The position numbers and the translations under genes are program-made. Source: Sporosarcina sp. ANT_H38 (GTDB taxonomy: Bacteria > Bacillota > Bacilli > Bacillales_A > Planococcaceae). Taken from it: a stretch of DNA of 64,000 nucleotides. The stretch's first letter is position 1; each line of letters opens with the position of its first letter. The notes below the pieces were generated by a model that saw nothing but the letters and a program-made list of their open reading frames with translations, was not told the origin of the DNA and ran no database searches. The stretch spans positions 329,998-393,997 of the forward strand of contig NZ_VOBC01000004.1 in NCBI RefSeq assembly GCF_008369195.1. Reading direction: 5' to 3'. This document shows positions 1 to 8,726 of this stretch, piece after piece.

Positions 1-560
1 GGCGTAGCGGCGTTCTTTGCCGCATAGCTGGATCGACTTATGCCCCAAGCGGCTGGCGCCTGAAGCCTAGACACAATGAAAAGCGTAAGCGCCTTGGTAG
101 ACCCGAAAAGCGCTGGAGGGCCTAAAGATAAAGGCGTCCTTTGCCTTAATCTTTAGGACTGAAGCGACTCGAGGGGCTAGGCGCTGGAGTCTAGACAGTA
201 ATGAAAAGCGCAAGGCGTCTAAAAGGAACGCAGCTTAAGTGCGCCACTTCCTGTGGCAACAGCTGCATGACCTACATCCTGTAGGCCCGCGACAGGCATA
301 AGTCAATCCAGCGACGTGGCGCTCTTTGCCCGGGAAGGATGCAGTTCAATCCTTCCTAGTTGGATTGCTTATGACCCTAGCGGCTGGCGTCTGGAGCCTA
401 GACAATAAGAAAAGCGCAAGCGCCTTGTTAGACCCGAAAAGCGCTGGCCGACTAAATTCGCCACGTCCTGTGGCAACGTCGGCACTAGTACGTCCTGTAC
501 GTCGGAGGGCCTAAAGAGAAAGGCGCCCTTTGCCTTTAACTTTAGGACTGAAGCGACTCG
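1..560. repeat. Array of diverged hairpin repeats (AAAGCGCAAG family)
   Basis: No gene is supported here. About four diverged units share the blocks AAAAGCGCAAGCGCC, GGCTGGCGCCTGAAGCCTAGAC and CGACTCGAGGGGCTAG. They contain small hairpins with a pentaloop of the form NTCCT, for example GCCAC-GTCCT-GTGGC near 460-475 and GTAC-GTCCT-GTAC near 490-505. The same blocks make up the tandem array at 14084-14573 and an inverted copy at 43580-43690. Short open frames here are by-products of the repeats. Confidence 0.8.
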
Positions 561-625
561 AGGGGCTAGAGCATAGAGTTTCTTGATTACTTTCAGCAAA
601 TATTATGCATCAAATCACAAAAAAG

Positions 626-870
626 TGACACTTCTTTAAAATAAATAGGAAAAAACCATTGAGAAAGCATCAGCCCCAAAATTGCATCTTTGTGTCCTTA
701 TGCATTTTGAGCGCGACGGATGAAGGACAATCATACGATTAGCGAAAATGTGTGTAGGGATGCGACAAAGTCGCATTCCTACACATCCAGACTTCTCGGT
801 AATCGTACTTGAAGTCATTCAATCCAAAGCAATCCAAAAGCGCAAATACACAAGTAGCGGACAAGGGGTG
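626..870. repeat. Partial M1 plus complete M2 hairpin repeat
   Basis: 625-690 matches part of the M1 module seen at 46422-46735 and 59031-59342. 690-865 matches the M2 module at 46741-46905. M2 folds as one long hairpin. The outer arms are 734-745 and 796-807. The inner 15-bp arms are 752-766 and 770-784, around an AAA loop. No protein is supported. Confidence 0.8.
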
Positions 871-944
871 ACTAATTTTTTTACTGGCTACTTTGGTTAA
901 TCAAAGGAACGCAACCTAAGTACACATGTCCTAAAACCTAGCGA

Positions 945-2465
945 TTAGGCATCAAATTGTGGTAAATACTCAATCAATTCTCCGACGTACTTTGTCAGCG
1001 TCGGGACAGATACACCAAATTCCTTTGCAATCGCTGTTTTTGTCACATCCGGATAACGGGATGACTGGAACATATAATCAGCTGCGGCTGCAAGTGCAGC
1101 CGGATTTCTAAACAAATAAGAACGACCTAATGCAGTCTCGCATAAAGTAAACCACATTTGAAACAGATGGGATGCTTGTTTATCGAGCGGACAATATTTG
1201 TTGTAAAGTAAGTCCGTCGTTTCAAGCGCCCGCATAAATGACTTATCAAAGTTAGTTTCCGGCATGAACTCATAATCGAGGCCACTTGCCAAAAAAAGTC
1301 GCTCATAATTACTCAGCTTTTCGATTTCAATATAGGATGGATGTGAAATGATTTCCTGCTTATGACCTGACTTCCCTAGAAGATAGTAGCCAAACATTCT
1401 TTCGCTTCTGTAGGTGTTAGTGATCTTACTCAGCAAAAATCCTCTATCCTGTTCGAGTGAATCAGACTTGATAATCTCTTGGACATCCTTCCAAGGCTCG
1501 TAACCAGCCTTCTTCGGATCCAGTTCTATCAATTTCGCATATGCTTCGCGAGCCACATTTTCATGTCCAGAGAAATAAGCTGAATGGGATAGCCAGAAGT
1601 AGTAGCCTGCATCCCCTTCAAACCCTCTCTTTTGAAGACTCTTGAGCCATGTATAGGCCTCTTTATGCCTACCAATGAGCGCAAATGTCGCACCAAGTTT
1701 ATAGCGATTTTCAAATTGATACGGTTTGATTTTTACGAGTAAAGCAAGTAAGGACTCTAATTCCTCTTCCTTTTTTTCATAATAATAAAAGACCGCCAGA
1801 TTACAAAGTGCATGGATATTACCTTTATTACGATTTAAAACATCATGCAGTAGTTTAGTAGCCCGCTCGTTTTCCCCGATATAAAAATAAGCAAGCGCTA
1901 AATTATTATAAGCCGCCCAAAAGTCAGGATAATCGACAATAATCAACTCAAGTAATTTGATAGCCGCCTTGAAATCCCCCGATTCCATAAGTCGACGTGC
2001 TTTTTCCTGAAGAAAATACACTTCCCCATCCGGCATTTCATCGTCATTAAATGACTCTTCCTGTTCTGCAAAATCAATAATTTCTATTGAATCATCAGCA
2101 AATGGACCGTCTGGATCAATTGATATGTATTTTTCAGCATACATTTTTGCATCTCGCAGCATACCAAGATGGGCATGAACCTCCGCCAAATAGAAAATAA
2201 TTTCCTCTTCAGTAGGTGCTAATGAATTTGCAGTCATTAGCAGTTCATGCGCTTCCTCAAAACGTCCTTCTTCCATGACGAGCACACCATATTCCATAAG
2301 AATTTTCCAATCCTCAGGACTAAGTTCAGATGCTCTTTTCAAATACCGCTGGGCATCTTCATAACGATCGCGTTGCATCGCCTGAATCGCTTTATTATAA
2401 TAAAATTCACCATCTGGAATGAACGAAATAATTTTTTTATCTTGCTTCTCACGTAGATTATCCAA
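945..2465 (-). CDS. Tetratricopeptide repeat protein with C-terminal helix-turn-helix (YvcD-like)
   Basis: This is a 506-residue soluble protein, probably a cytoplasmic scaffold or regulator. The N-terminal two thirds is a run of TPR helices (for example residues 20-110 and 150-235, with the usual A/Y/L/P spacing). The last 40 residues read as a helix-turn-helix (TKTAIAKEFGVSVPTLTKYV). TTG at 2465 is the start, because GGGGGA lies 6 nt upstream. The gene is downstream of the hprK operon but is separated from it by a terminator, so it is probably a separate transcript. The B. subtilis hprK region also has a TPR protein nearby. The partner and exact role are unknown. Confidence 0.85.
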   Translation of the reverse strand: MDNLREKQDKKIISFIPDGEFYYNKAIQAMQRDRYEDAQRYLKRASELSPEDWKILMEYGVLVMEEGRFEEAHELLMTANSLAPTEEEIIFYLAEVHAHLGMLRDAKMYAEKYISIDPDGPFADDSIEIIDFAEQEESFNDDEMPDGEVYFLQEKARRLMESGDFKAAIKLLELIIVDYPDFWAAYNNLALAYFYIGENERATKLLHDVLNRNKGNIHALCNLAVFYYYEKKEEELESLLALLVKIKPYQFENRYKLGATFALIGRHKEAYTWLKSLQKRGFEGDAGYYFWLSHSAYFSGHENVAREAYAKLIELDPKKAGYEPWKDVQEIIKSDSLEQDRGFLLSKITNTYRSERMFGYYLLGKSGHKQEIISHPSYIEIEKLSNYERLFLASGLDYEFMPETNFDKSFMRALETTDLLYNKYCPLDKQASHLFQMWFTLCETALGRSYLFRNPAALAAAADYMFQSSRYPDVTKTAIAKEFGVSVPTLTKYVGELIEYLPQFDA

Positions 2466-2487
2466 TCATATTCCCCCGAAAAAATAA

Positions 2488-2515
2488 GAAGGAACGCAAA
2501 GCACGTTCCTTCTCG
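2488..2515 (-). terminator. Rho-independent terminator after yvoF
   Basis: The arms AGAAGGAACG and CGTTCCTTCT flank a 7-nt loop. On the minus strand the stem is followed by a T-rich run. It lies between yvoF and the TPR gene and probably ends the hprK operon. Confidence 0.8.
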
Positions 2516-2549
2516 TATTATTCCCATTATACCATAAGATACATCAGCA

Positions 2550-3074
2550 CTATCCGTTTACATTTTTTTCTTGTCGCTCGACCATTTGCTCTTGTGTAAA
2601 GATAATTTTAACCGGATTGCCAGCCGCGAACACGCCTGGCGGAATATCACGATTCACAAGGGATGCAGCGGAAATAATTGCCCCGTCGCCAATTTCGACT
2701 CCAGGAAGAATCGTCGTATTCGCTCCAATCAATACGTTCTTTCCAATAATGACATCTCCTATACGATACTCATCTATCAAGTATTCATGCGCAAGAATTG
2801 TCGTATTGAAGCCAATGATTGAATTATCGCCAACTTTTATCCGCTCCGGAAACATGACATCAGGCATCACCATAAGGGCGAAAGATGTCTTGTCACCCAC
2901 TTCCATTTTCAAAAACGTACGAAACAAAAAGTTCTTCATTGGGATGAAAGGTGTATACCTCGATATTTGGATAACCACAAAGTTTTTTGCCACTTTAAAA
3001 AACGGGACGGTTTTGTAAATATGCCAAAGAGAATTTGCTCCGCCACTTACTACATGCCTTTCAGTACGTCTCAA
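2550..3074 (-). CDS. yvoF: Left-handed beta-helix acetyltransferase YvoF
   Basis: This 174-residue acyltransferase is of the hexapeptide-repeat class (CatB/LacA/NodL type). Hexapeptide turns run from about residue 75 to 155 (IKVGDNSIIGFNT, IGKNVLIGANTTILPGVEIG, DGAIISAASLV). They end in the usual GNPVKII segment. It probably O-acetylates a sugar or envelope substrate, but the acceptor is not known. The start overlaps the ppaX stop by 4 nt (ATGA), so translation is coupled. It is the last gene of the hprK-lgt-yvoD-ppaX-yvoF operon, the same order as in B. subtilis. Confidence 0.88.
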   Translation of the reverse strand: MRRTERHVVSGGANSLWHIYKTVPFFKVAKNFVVIQISRYTPFIPMKNFLFRTFLKMEVGDKTSFALMVMPDVMFPERIKVGDNSIIGFNTTILAHEYLIDEYRIGDVIIGKNVLIGANTTILPGVEIGDGAIISAASLVNRDIPPGVFAAGNPVKIIFTQEQMVERQEKNVNG

Positions 3075-3724
3075 CCTTTTTCACCTTTAACGATATGGAG
3101 TAGATCCGAAATATGCTGCAACATATAATCTGGGTTGAATGTTTGTAAAAAAGCTTCTCCTTTTGCCGACCATGCAACACCCGCTGTACGAACGCCCGCG
3201 TTTTGTCCGCCTTCTATATCATGGTAGTTATCCCCTATCATTAGGGCTTCATCCGCGGTAACTCCTAATCGCTCGAGAGCTAGTAAAATCGGTTCTGGAT
3301 CAGGCTTCGTTTTCGTTACATCGTCCCTTGCTATGATTTCGTCAAAGACACCTTCTACATCAAGAAGTTCTAACCCTAACATCACCATATCTTTTCTCTT
3401 TGTAGAGACAATCGCCATTTTCATGCCCGCTGCCTTCAACAACTTCATCGTTTCGGACACACCGTCAAACTCGATAGAAAGCTCATCATGCATCGATTTA
3501 TTCCATAATCTATATTCATCAATCAGTTGTTCCGTCTTTTCAATATCAATCGAACCGAATGATTCATGCAATGTTGGTCCTAAAAACGGGAGTATATCGA
3601 TTCGATCATATTTACCCGGGTAATGATTTCCAAGGACGTGTTGGAATGTCTGGATGATCAGTTCATTCGTATCCAGTAATGTTCCGTCAAAATCAAATAG
3701 TAATGTAGTAATTGGTTTAGCCAT
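3071..3724 (-). CDS. ppaX: Pyrophosphatase PpaX (HAD family)
   Basis: This 217-residue HAD phosphatase hydrolyses the pyrophosphate released when HPr kinase/phosphorylase dephosphorylates P-Ser-HPr. HAD motif I is LFDFDGTLLDT near the N terminus, motif II is the S/T in AIVSTKRK, and motif IV is MIGDNYHDIEGG. The ATG at 3724 is chosen over an upstream in-frame start because AAGGAGGT lies just ahead of it, and because 217 residues matches the B. subtilis protein (216). The gene overlaps yvoD by 8 nt and yvoF by 4 nt. Confidence 0.93.
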   Translation of the reverse strand: MAKPITTLLFDFDGTLLDTNELIIQTFQHVLGNHYPGKYDRIDILPFLGPTLHESFGSIDIEKTEQLIDEYRLWNKSMHDELSIEFDGVSETMKLLKAAGMKMAIVSTKRKDMVMLGLELLDVEGVFDEIIARDDVTKTKPDPEPILLALERLGVTADEALMIGDNYHDIEGGQNAGVRTAGVAWSAKGEAFLQTFNPDYMLQHISDLLHIVKGEKG

Positions 3725-4661
3725 CTGCAACCGGAACCTCCTTCTTTTTCTGTTGTTCAGCCCGTTTCCAGACATAAGCGACAATGATCGTCAACACAAA
3801 AGCTGTTACGACCCGAATAATAAGTAATGGCAGAATGGGAATGCCTAGTGGGATAAAGATCAGTGTATCTTCAATAACTGCGTGACAGGCAACGAGAAAG
3901 ATGAATGCCAGTGTCGCATCCTTCTTGCTCACACCATCCTCTTGTACAGCCTGTATCATAACGCCAGCGCCATAAGCGAGACCGATAACTAGACCTGCAA
4001 CAAGTGTAGTTGAAGCATTCGGTTGTACGCCAATTACTTTCGTAAATGGTGCCACTTTCGCCGAAAATTTTTGCAAATAATTACGATCCTTTAATAACTG
4101 GACAAAAATCATAAGTGGAATGACGATTAAGGCTAGTTGTAAGATGCCGAATGATGCTTTCTGTACACCAAGCAATCCAATTTCAAACCATCCATCCGGT
4201 ATAGCCGTAATTTGCGGAGCCATACCGTATTGCGCCGTCTCCCCTCCGCCTTTCCATAACAAGTTGATGACAATACCTGACATAATAGCTAGCCCATACC
4301 GAACAACAACCACGATCCACAGCTTCACGCCGACTTTCAGTGCAACGCCTGTTTCAATGAATATATTATGCGAAAACGACAGCATGACAGCAATGATGAA
4401 TACTTCCTTCACAGTCATTTCTAACGATAAAATACCAGCTATTGCAGCATATAAATTAAGCATATTGCCAAGTACTAATGGAATTGCAGCTTCTCCACTT
4501 AAACCGAATATCCCCATAAACGGCGCAACAAGTTTAATAAGCCACGGCAACACGGGTGTATGCTGTAAAATGACAACGAGTACCGTGATTGGAAAGATGA
4601 TTTTCCCCAGTGTCCACGTTGTCCGAAGTCCTGCCTTTAATCCATTTTGAAGCGTCCCCAT
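3717..4661 (-). CDS. yvoD: Nucleoside recognition/gate domain membrane protein YvoD
   Basis: This 314-residue integral membrane protein has about eight hydrophobic segments and two Gate (nucleoside-recognition-like) halves. Similar loops occur near residues 55-75 (GEAAIPLVLGNMLNLYAA) and 210-245 (LVAGLVIGLAYGAGVMIQ). The family resembles spore maturation SpmA/SpmB proteins, and its substrate is unknown. It lies 15 nt downstream of lgt and overlaps ppaX, inside a conserved operon. Confidence 0.85.
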   Translation of the reverse strand: MGTLQNGLKAGLRTTWTLGKIIFPITVLVVILQHTPVLPWLIKLVAPFMGIFGLSGEAAIPLVLGNMLNLYAAIAGILSLEMTVKEVFIIAVMLSFSHNIFIETGVALKVGVKLWIVVVVRYGLAIMSGIVINLLWKGGGETAQYGMAPQITAIPDGWFEIGLLGVQKASFGILQLALIVIPLMIFVQLLKDRNYLQKFSAKVAPFTKVIGVQPNASTTLVAGLVIGLAYGAGVMIQAVQEDGVSKKDATLAFIFLVACHAVIEDTLIFIPLGIPILPLLIIRVVTAFVLTIIVAYVWKRAEQQKKKEVPVADG

Positions 4662-4676
4662 TCCCCAAGCCCCTTT

Positions 4677-5486
4677 TTATTTATCTTGATACTTCACATT
4701 TACTTTCTGAACATACCTTCTCATTATGAATACCACGATTGCCACAAGGATTGTGATGACCGATACTAGCTGTGCCGCCCGAAGTTCACCGATGACATAT
4801 AAGCTGTCCGTTCGCATCCCCTCGATGAAAAATCGGCCAGCAGAATACCAAACCAAGTAGAAAAGAAACGTTTCGCCACGCTTCAAGTTCACCTTGCGCA
4901 ACAAGATAATTATGACAAGCCCCACAATATTCCACATGGATTCATACAGGAAAGTCGGGTGATACGTCACGCCTTCAATTGTCATTTGGTTCATAATCCA
5001 CTCTGGAATAATTGTTGTTTCAAGGAATTTTTCAGAAACAGGCCCTCCGTGTGCCTCCTGATTCATGAAATTACCCCAACGGCCAATGATTTGACCTATC
5101 AACAGTCCAGCTACTGCAATATCGGCCACTTTCCAGAATGAAATACCTCTCTTTTTCGTGAAGAAGTACGTCGTAATGAAGGCACCAATTAACGCGCCAT
5201 GAATGGCGATACCGCCTTCCCAAACTTGAATAATTTGTCCAGGATGGTCCTTATAATAATCCCACGAGAAAATAACATAATAGATTCGCGCACTAACAAT
5301 CGAGATTGGGACAGCCCAAATGAGCAAATCCGTCAAAAAGTCCGGATGCATCCCACGCTTCACCATTTCCTTTTGAACAACGATGAATGCAAGTACAATC
5401 CCCAGCGCGATTAAGATTCCGTACCACCTGACTTCAAGCGGACCTAACGAAAATGCAATCGGGTTTATTGCCAATAAATCAAACAT
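4677..5486 (-). CDS. lgt: Prolipoprotein diacylglyceryl transferase
   Basis: This 269-residue membrane enzyme transfers diacylglycerol from phosphatidylglycerol to the lipobox cysteine of prolipoproteins. Seven hydrophobic segments are visible. Family motifs include the GGIAIHGALIGA block, the signature GRWGNFMNQEAHGGP (residues about 136-150) and YESMWN. It lies 34 nt after hprK. PrsA, encoded at 19804 in this window, is a typical substrate. Confidence 0.96.
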   Translation of the reverse strand: MFDLLAINPIAFSLGPLEVRWYGILIALGIVLAFIVVQKEMVKRGMHPDFLTDLLIWAVPISIVSARIYYVIFSWDYYKDHPGQIIQVWEGGIAIHGALIGAFITTYFFTKKRGISFWKVADIAVAGLLIGQIIGRWGNFMNQEAHGGPVSEKFLETTIIPEWIMNQMTIEGVTYHPTFLYESMWNIVGLVIIILLRKVNLKRGETFLFYLVWYSAGRFFIEGMRTDSLYVIGELRAAQLVSVITILVAIVVFIMRRYVQKVNVKYQDK

Positions 5487-5520
5487 GTATCAACCTATCC
5501 TTTCTCTCTCCATCAATCAT

Positions 5521-6447
5521 TTACTTGCGATTCCCTTTGATTTCTGCAGCCAGTTTTTGCGTAAACTCCTCTGCTGCATTAACACCAAGCTTTTTCATTC
5601 GATAATCCATTGCTGCAACTTCAATAATGACAGACAAGTTACGTCCAGGTCTTACTGGCACAGTCAACTTCGTCAATTCCGAATCCATAATTTTCATCTT
5701 TTCTTCATCAATACCAAGTCGGTCATAAATCTTATCCTGATCCCACAATTCAAGATCCACTATGATTAGAATCCGTTTATCACTCTTCACTGCGCTGGCT
5801 CCGAACAATGTCATCATATCAACAATTCCGACTCCGCGGATTTCAAGCATATGTTCAAGAAGTTTCGGTGCATTTCCAATCAACACATTTTTGGCTACCT
5901 GCCTAATTTCAACAAGATCATCAGCCACAAGTCGATGGCCCCTTTTCACAAGTTCGAGAGCTGTTTCACTTTTCCCCACGCCACTCTTGCCCGTGATTAG
6001 TATTCCAATTCCATAAACATCTACAAGCACCCCGTGCATAGCTTTCATTGGTGCAAGTCTACCGCTAAGATAATTCGTCAGCATACCCGAAAATCGCGTC
6101 GTTGGAATATCGGTTTTTAAGACAGGAATGCCACTATTTTCTGCTGCTTCAATTAATTCAACTGGCACTTCCATTTCATGTGCCACAATGATGGCCGGTG
6201 TGGTTTCTGAACAAAGTCTCTTCATCCGATCTACCCGTTCCACTTCGGTTAAATTTGCGAAAAACGACAGTTCTGTCTTACCAAGAAGTTGAACGCGATC
6301 CGCCAGGTAGTAATTGAAATAACCAGCCATTTCAAGGCCTGGTCTTGAAATATCACTCGTATGTATTTGACGCTCGATTCCCATTTCGCCTGCACATAGT
6401 TCAAGAAAAAGTTTTTCTTGAACGTTCTTTACTGTTACATAAGACAT
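5521..6447 (-). CDS. hprK: HPr kinase/phosphorylase
   Basis: This 308-residue bifunctional enzyme phosphorylates and dephosphorylates Ser46 of HPr and Crh in carbon catabolite control. The Walker A is [14 protein letters not shown]. The family signature around [20 protein letters not shown] follows, and the C-terminal [20 protein letters not shown] region is intact. It is the first gene of a five-gene operon with lgt, yvoD, ppaX and yvoF. PpaX removes the pyrophosphate made by the phosphorylase reaction. Confidence 0.97.
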   Translation of the reverse strand: MSYVTVKNVQEKLFLELCAGEMGIERQIHTSDISRPGLEMAGYFNYYLADRVQLLGKTELSFFANLTEVERVDRMKRLCSETTPAIIVAHEMEVPVELIEAAENSGIPVLKTDIPTTRFSGMLTNYLSGRLAPMKAMHGVLVDVYGIGILITGKSGVGKSETALELVKRGHRLVADDLVEIRQVAKNVLIGNAPKLLEHMLEIRGVGIVDMMTLFGASAVKSDKRILIIVDLELWDQDKIYDRLGIDEEKMKIMDSELTKLTVPVRPGRNLSVIIEVAAMDYRMKKLGVNAAEEFTQKLAAEIKGNRK

Positions 6448-6555
6448 TAACTCGCCCCTTTTCTTTATATTCCAACGTCTATAAACTATTTTACCATGCC
6501 CATTTTCAAATGAAATGATTTAGTGCCGAAACTGTCCATGTCGACAATATTGGTT

Positions 6556-7109
6556 GATGTGAGGCCCGGGCCCGAGACAGCAGGAAAACGTTCAACGGAT
6601 GGGATACTACGAGAATTCAGCTTTAATAGCACCGTAGCGGATCTTGTAAAATAATATCTTATCGAAGAAGGTTTTACAGTCATTTTCGCACATAAAACAC
6701 AAGAAGCTGTATCACTTGTCACAGGGATAAAGCTTGCAAATAGCATGAACGTTGATGCTTTTGTATCTATCCACGCAAATGTGTTTGATAGTGATTGGAA
6801 CAGCGCCAACGGAATCGAAACATTGGTTTATTCGGCAGCAAGAAAAGAGACCATGACAATTGCCTCCCTCACACAAAATGCACTTATTGCAGCTTGCAAT
6901 AGAGTAGACCGAGGCGTGAAGAAAGTGAACTACGCTGTCTTACTAGAAACTAAGATGCCTGCAGTTCACAAAGCATGGGCTTTATGACGAACCCTGAAGA
7001 AGCTACGTTATTAATAAGGAAGGCCTATAGGATGGCAGTGCGCGAAAGCGATTTCTTTCGCAGTATCCGCTTGGATTTTACGAGGCAAGAAATGAGTAAA
7101 CTTTTTTGA
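6556..7109 (+). pseudogene. Degraded N-acetylmuramoyl-L-alanine amidase (Amidase_3) gene
   Basis: Amidase_3 pieces occur in order but in different frames. ILREFSFNSTVADLVK lies near 6600-6648, followed by a stop at 6652. EEGFTVIFAHK and NSMNVDAFVSIHAN run from 6664, with the catalytic-region SIHAN still recognisable. GFMTNPEEATLLIRK follows after a frameshift near 6975. There is no intact start. It is a relic of a cell-wall hydrolase on the strand opposite the flanking genes. Confidence 0.8.
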
Positions 7110-7237
7110 TAGGGCATGATTAAATGTCCTGGTAGATAATAAAACTGTAAGGGCTATCTGCTGGATTATTGCAGCAAGCAAAACTGATTTTGGTTAATAA
7201 CCAGATGTGATTTTCTTATCTCTTTTTAAAAAAGAAC

Positions 7238-7269
7238 TGCTCCAACACCGATTTCCCGGCGTTGGAGCA
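7238..7269 (-). terminator. Terminator of the yvlB-like gene
   Basis: The arms TGCTCCAAC and GTTGGAGCA form a stem with extra inner pairs. On the minus strand it is followed by a run of T. Confidence 0.8.
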
Positions 7270-7290
7270 ATTCCTTATATTTATTATACT

Positions 7291-8481
7291 TTATTCCTTT
7301 TTCGCATTATAACAAACAATAACGGAACCCGTTTTCGCTTCACCAAAAATGTGCAGCGGAGATGTATTTCCTTCTATGTCCTTATTAAAACGGATGGTCC
7401 GTTGAAGTAATTGTTCTTGCTCGATAGAACGATCAACATCATCAAGCTTCAAGTCCAATTTACCCATATTGGATGCAATTTCACCTGATAGAGCAACTCC
7501 TGCTGGAATGTAAATTTCAACTGAACCGCTCATTGTTTTCGCTTCAATCTTTTCAGCTGCCGGATCTGTCGTCGTCACAACGACATGTCCGTTTAACGAT
7601 TGTGCTTCCACATTCTTCACAGCCCCATCAATGTACACGCGCCCGTTCAAAGTTTCTGCTTCAATCGAAGTAGCAGTCACTCCATTAAGACCAATCGAGC
7701 CATGCACTGTTTCGAACTCACCTTTTTCGAACGTCAATCCAGCAATTTCAATTTTCCCGTTTGCAGTCTTCACTTTTACTGTTTCTGCTGTTGCGTCTTC
7801 CATCTTAAACGAGCCGTTCAGCAAACGTGCAGAAATTTTGGCGTAGTCCTTTTTCGGGATGAATAATTCAACATTTACTTGAACCATTTTCAAATCGCTT
7901 GAAATTCTTATTTTCCCTTCGTCATTAACAAACAATAACTTTTCAAGAAAATCTTTTTTCGCTTTTTCTTCGGACTCACTATTAAAGACTTTCACTGTGA
8001 AGTCAGCACGTACTTCTTCTGTTTCTCCCGTATGGAGTGTTACTTTACCATTGTCGATATCGATGATTACTTCTTCGATTCCAGCTGCCGGTTTGGTAAT
8101 TGTATGATTAAACGTAACTGCGTTGCCAAAAGGCGAATCAAAGTCGAATGATTTCACTCTTTGAACAGCAGTCTGCATGAATTGCATGAACCGGTCTCCT
8201 ACATTGCTAAAATCCTTACTCAAATCTTCAAGGAATTCATCCATAGAAGGTTGATTTTGATCCTTTTCTTCGATAATAGGCTCCGCCTTTTCGAATGGAT
8301 CTGCTTTTGCTTGTTTTTGTTCATTATATTGTTGTTGCCCTTCTTCAGTTACCTGTTTAGCTTCAGTGTTTTTTTCCACTTGACTTGTTTTTCCTAATGT
8401 TTCTAGAAGTGTCAATGCTTCCTCGGTCGTGATTGTACCATTTTCCAGCATTGCTAAAATCCGTTTCCGTTCATTTTGCAT
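7291..8481 (-). CDS. yvlB: DUF4097 beta-repeat protein, YvlB-like
   Basis: This 396-residue protein has two parts. The N-terminal 30-residue helical segment (ERKRILAMLENGTITTEEAL) is of the SHOCT/YvlB type. After an acidic, glutamine-rich linker, residues about 125-390 form a DUF4097 beta-solenoid with repeated G-x-V/I turns (KVKTANGKIEI, ETVHGSIGLNG, EAETLNGRVYI, EAQSLNGHVVV). There is no signal peptide. B. subtilis yvlB lies near uvrA and hprK and belongs to a cell-envelope-stress group. Two adjacent ATGs follow the GGGGG ribosome site. The second (8481) has the better spacing. Confidence 0.8.
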   Translation of the reverse strand: MQNERKRILAMLENGTITTEEALTLLETLGKTSQVEKNTEAKQVTEEGQQQYNEQKQAKADPFEKAEPIIEEKDQNQPSMDEFLEDLSKDFSNVGDRFMQFMQTAVQRVKSFDFDSPFGNAVTFNHTITKPAAGIEEVIIDIDNGKVTLHTGETEEVRADFTVKVFNSESEEKAKKDFLEKLLFVNDEGKIRISSDLKMVQVNVELFIPKKDYAKISARLLNGSFKMEDATAETVKVKTANGKIEIAGLTFEKGEFETVHGSIGLNGVTATSIEAETLNGRVYIDGAVKNVEAQSLNGHVVVTTTDPAAEKIEAKTMSGSVEIYIPAGVALSGEIASNMGKLDLKLDDVDRSIEQEQLLQRTIRFNKDIEGNTSPLHIFGEAKTGSVIVCYNAKKE

Positions 8482-8540
8482 CATTACGCCCCCTAGTATT
8501 GTGGTGTTTCAGATTTCTCGATAATTTTATTTCTAACTAA

Positions 8541-8712
8541 ATTGGTTGAAATAAAGAAACCCATCGAATTCGCTACGGCGCTAAGGGATACATTTCACCA
8601 TAAGACAGGTAGCTACGCAACCAGTCTTATGATTTCAGCTGCCCCTTGTAAGGCGCCTTCACACAGTTTATCTAGGTTTTCATTTGTTCAACGTATATAT
8701 ATATACGAGTGA
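8541..8712. mobile_element. MITE-like element, copy 1
   Basis: The left end reads GGTTGAAATAAAG then GAATTCGCTACGGCGC. The right end reads AAGGCGCCTTC then CATTTGTTCAACGTATATA. Both ends match the element at 28993-29217 nearly base for base, while the centre differs. It has no coding capacity. It fills the gap between the yvlB-like gene and uvrA. Confidence 0.7.
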
Positions 8713-8726
8713 ATGTGGGAAAGGTT

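Noticed and set aside
326..599. Overlapping open frames in the first repeat block
   Set aside because: They lie inside hairpin repeats found elsewhere in non-coding sites and have no ribosome site or conserved motif.
2247..2456. Plus-strand frames opposite the TPR, uvrA, uvrB, yhaN and other large genes
   Set aside because: They are antisense shadows of well-supported minus-strand genes without their own signals.
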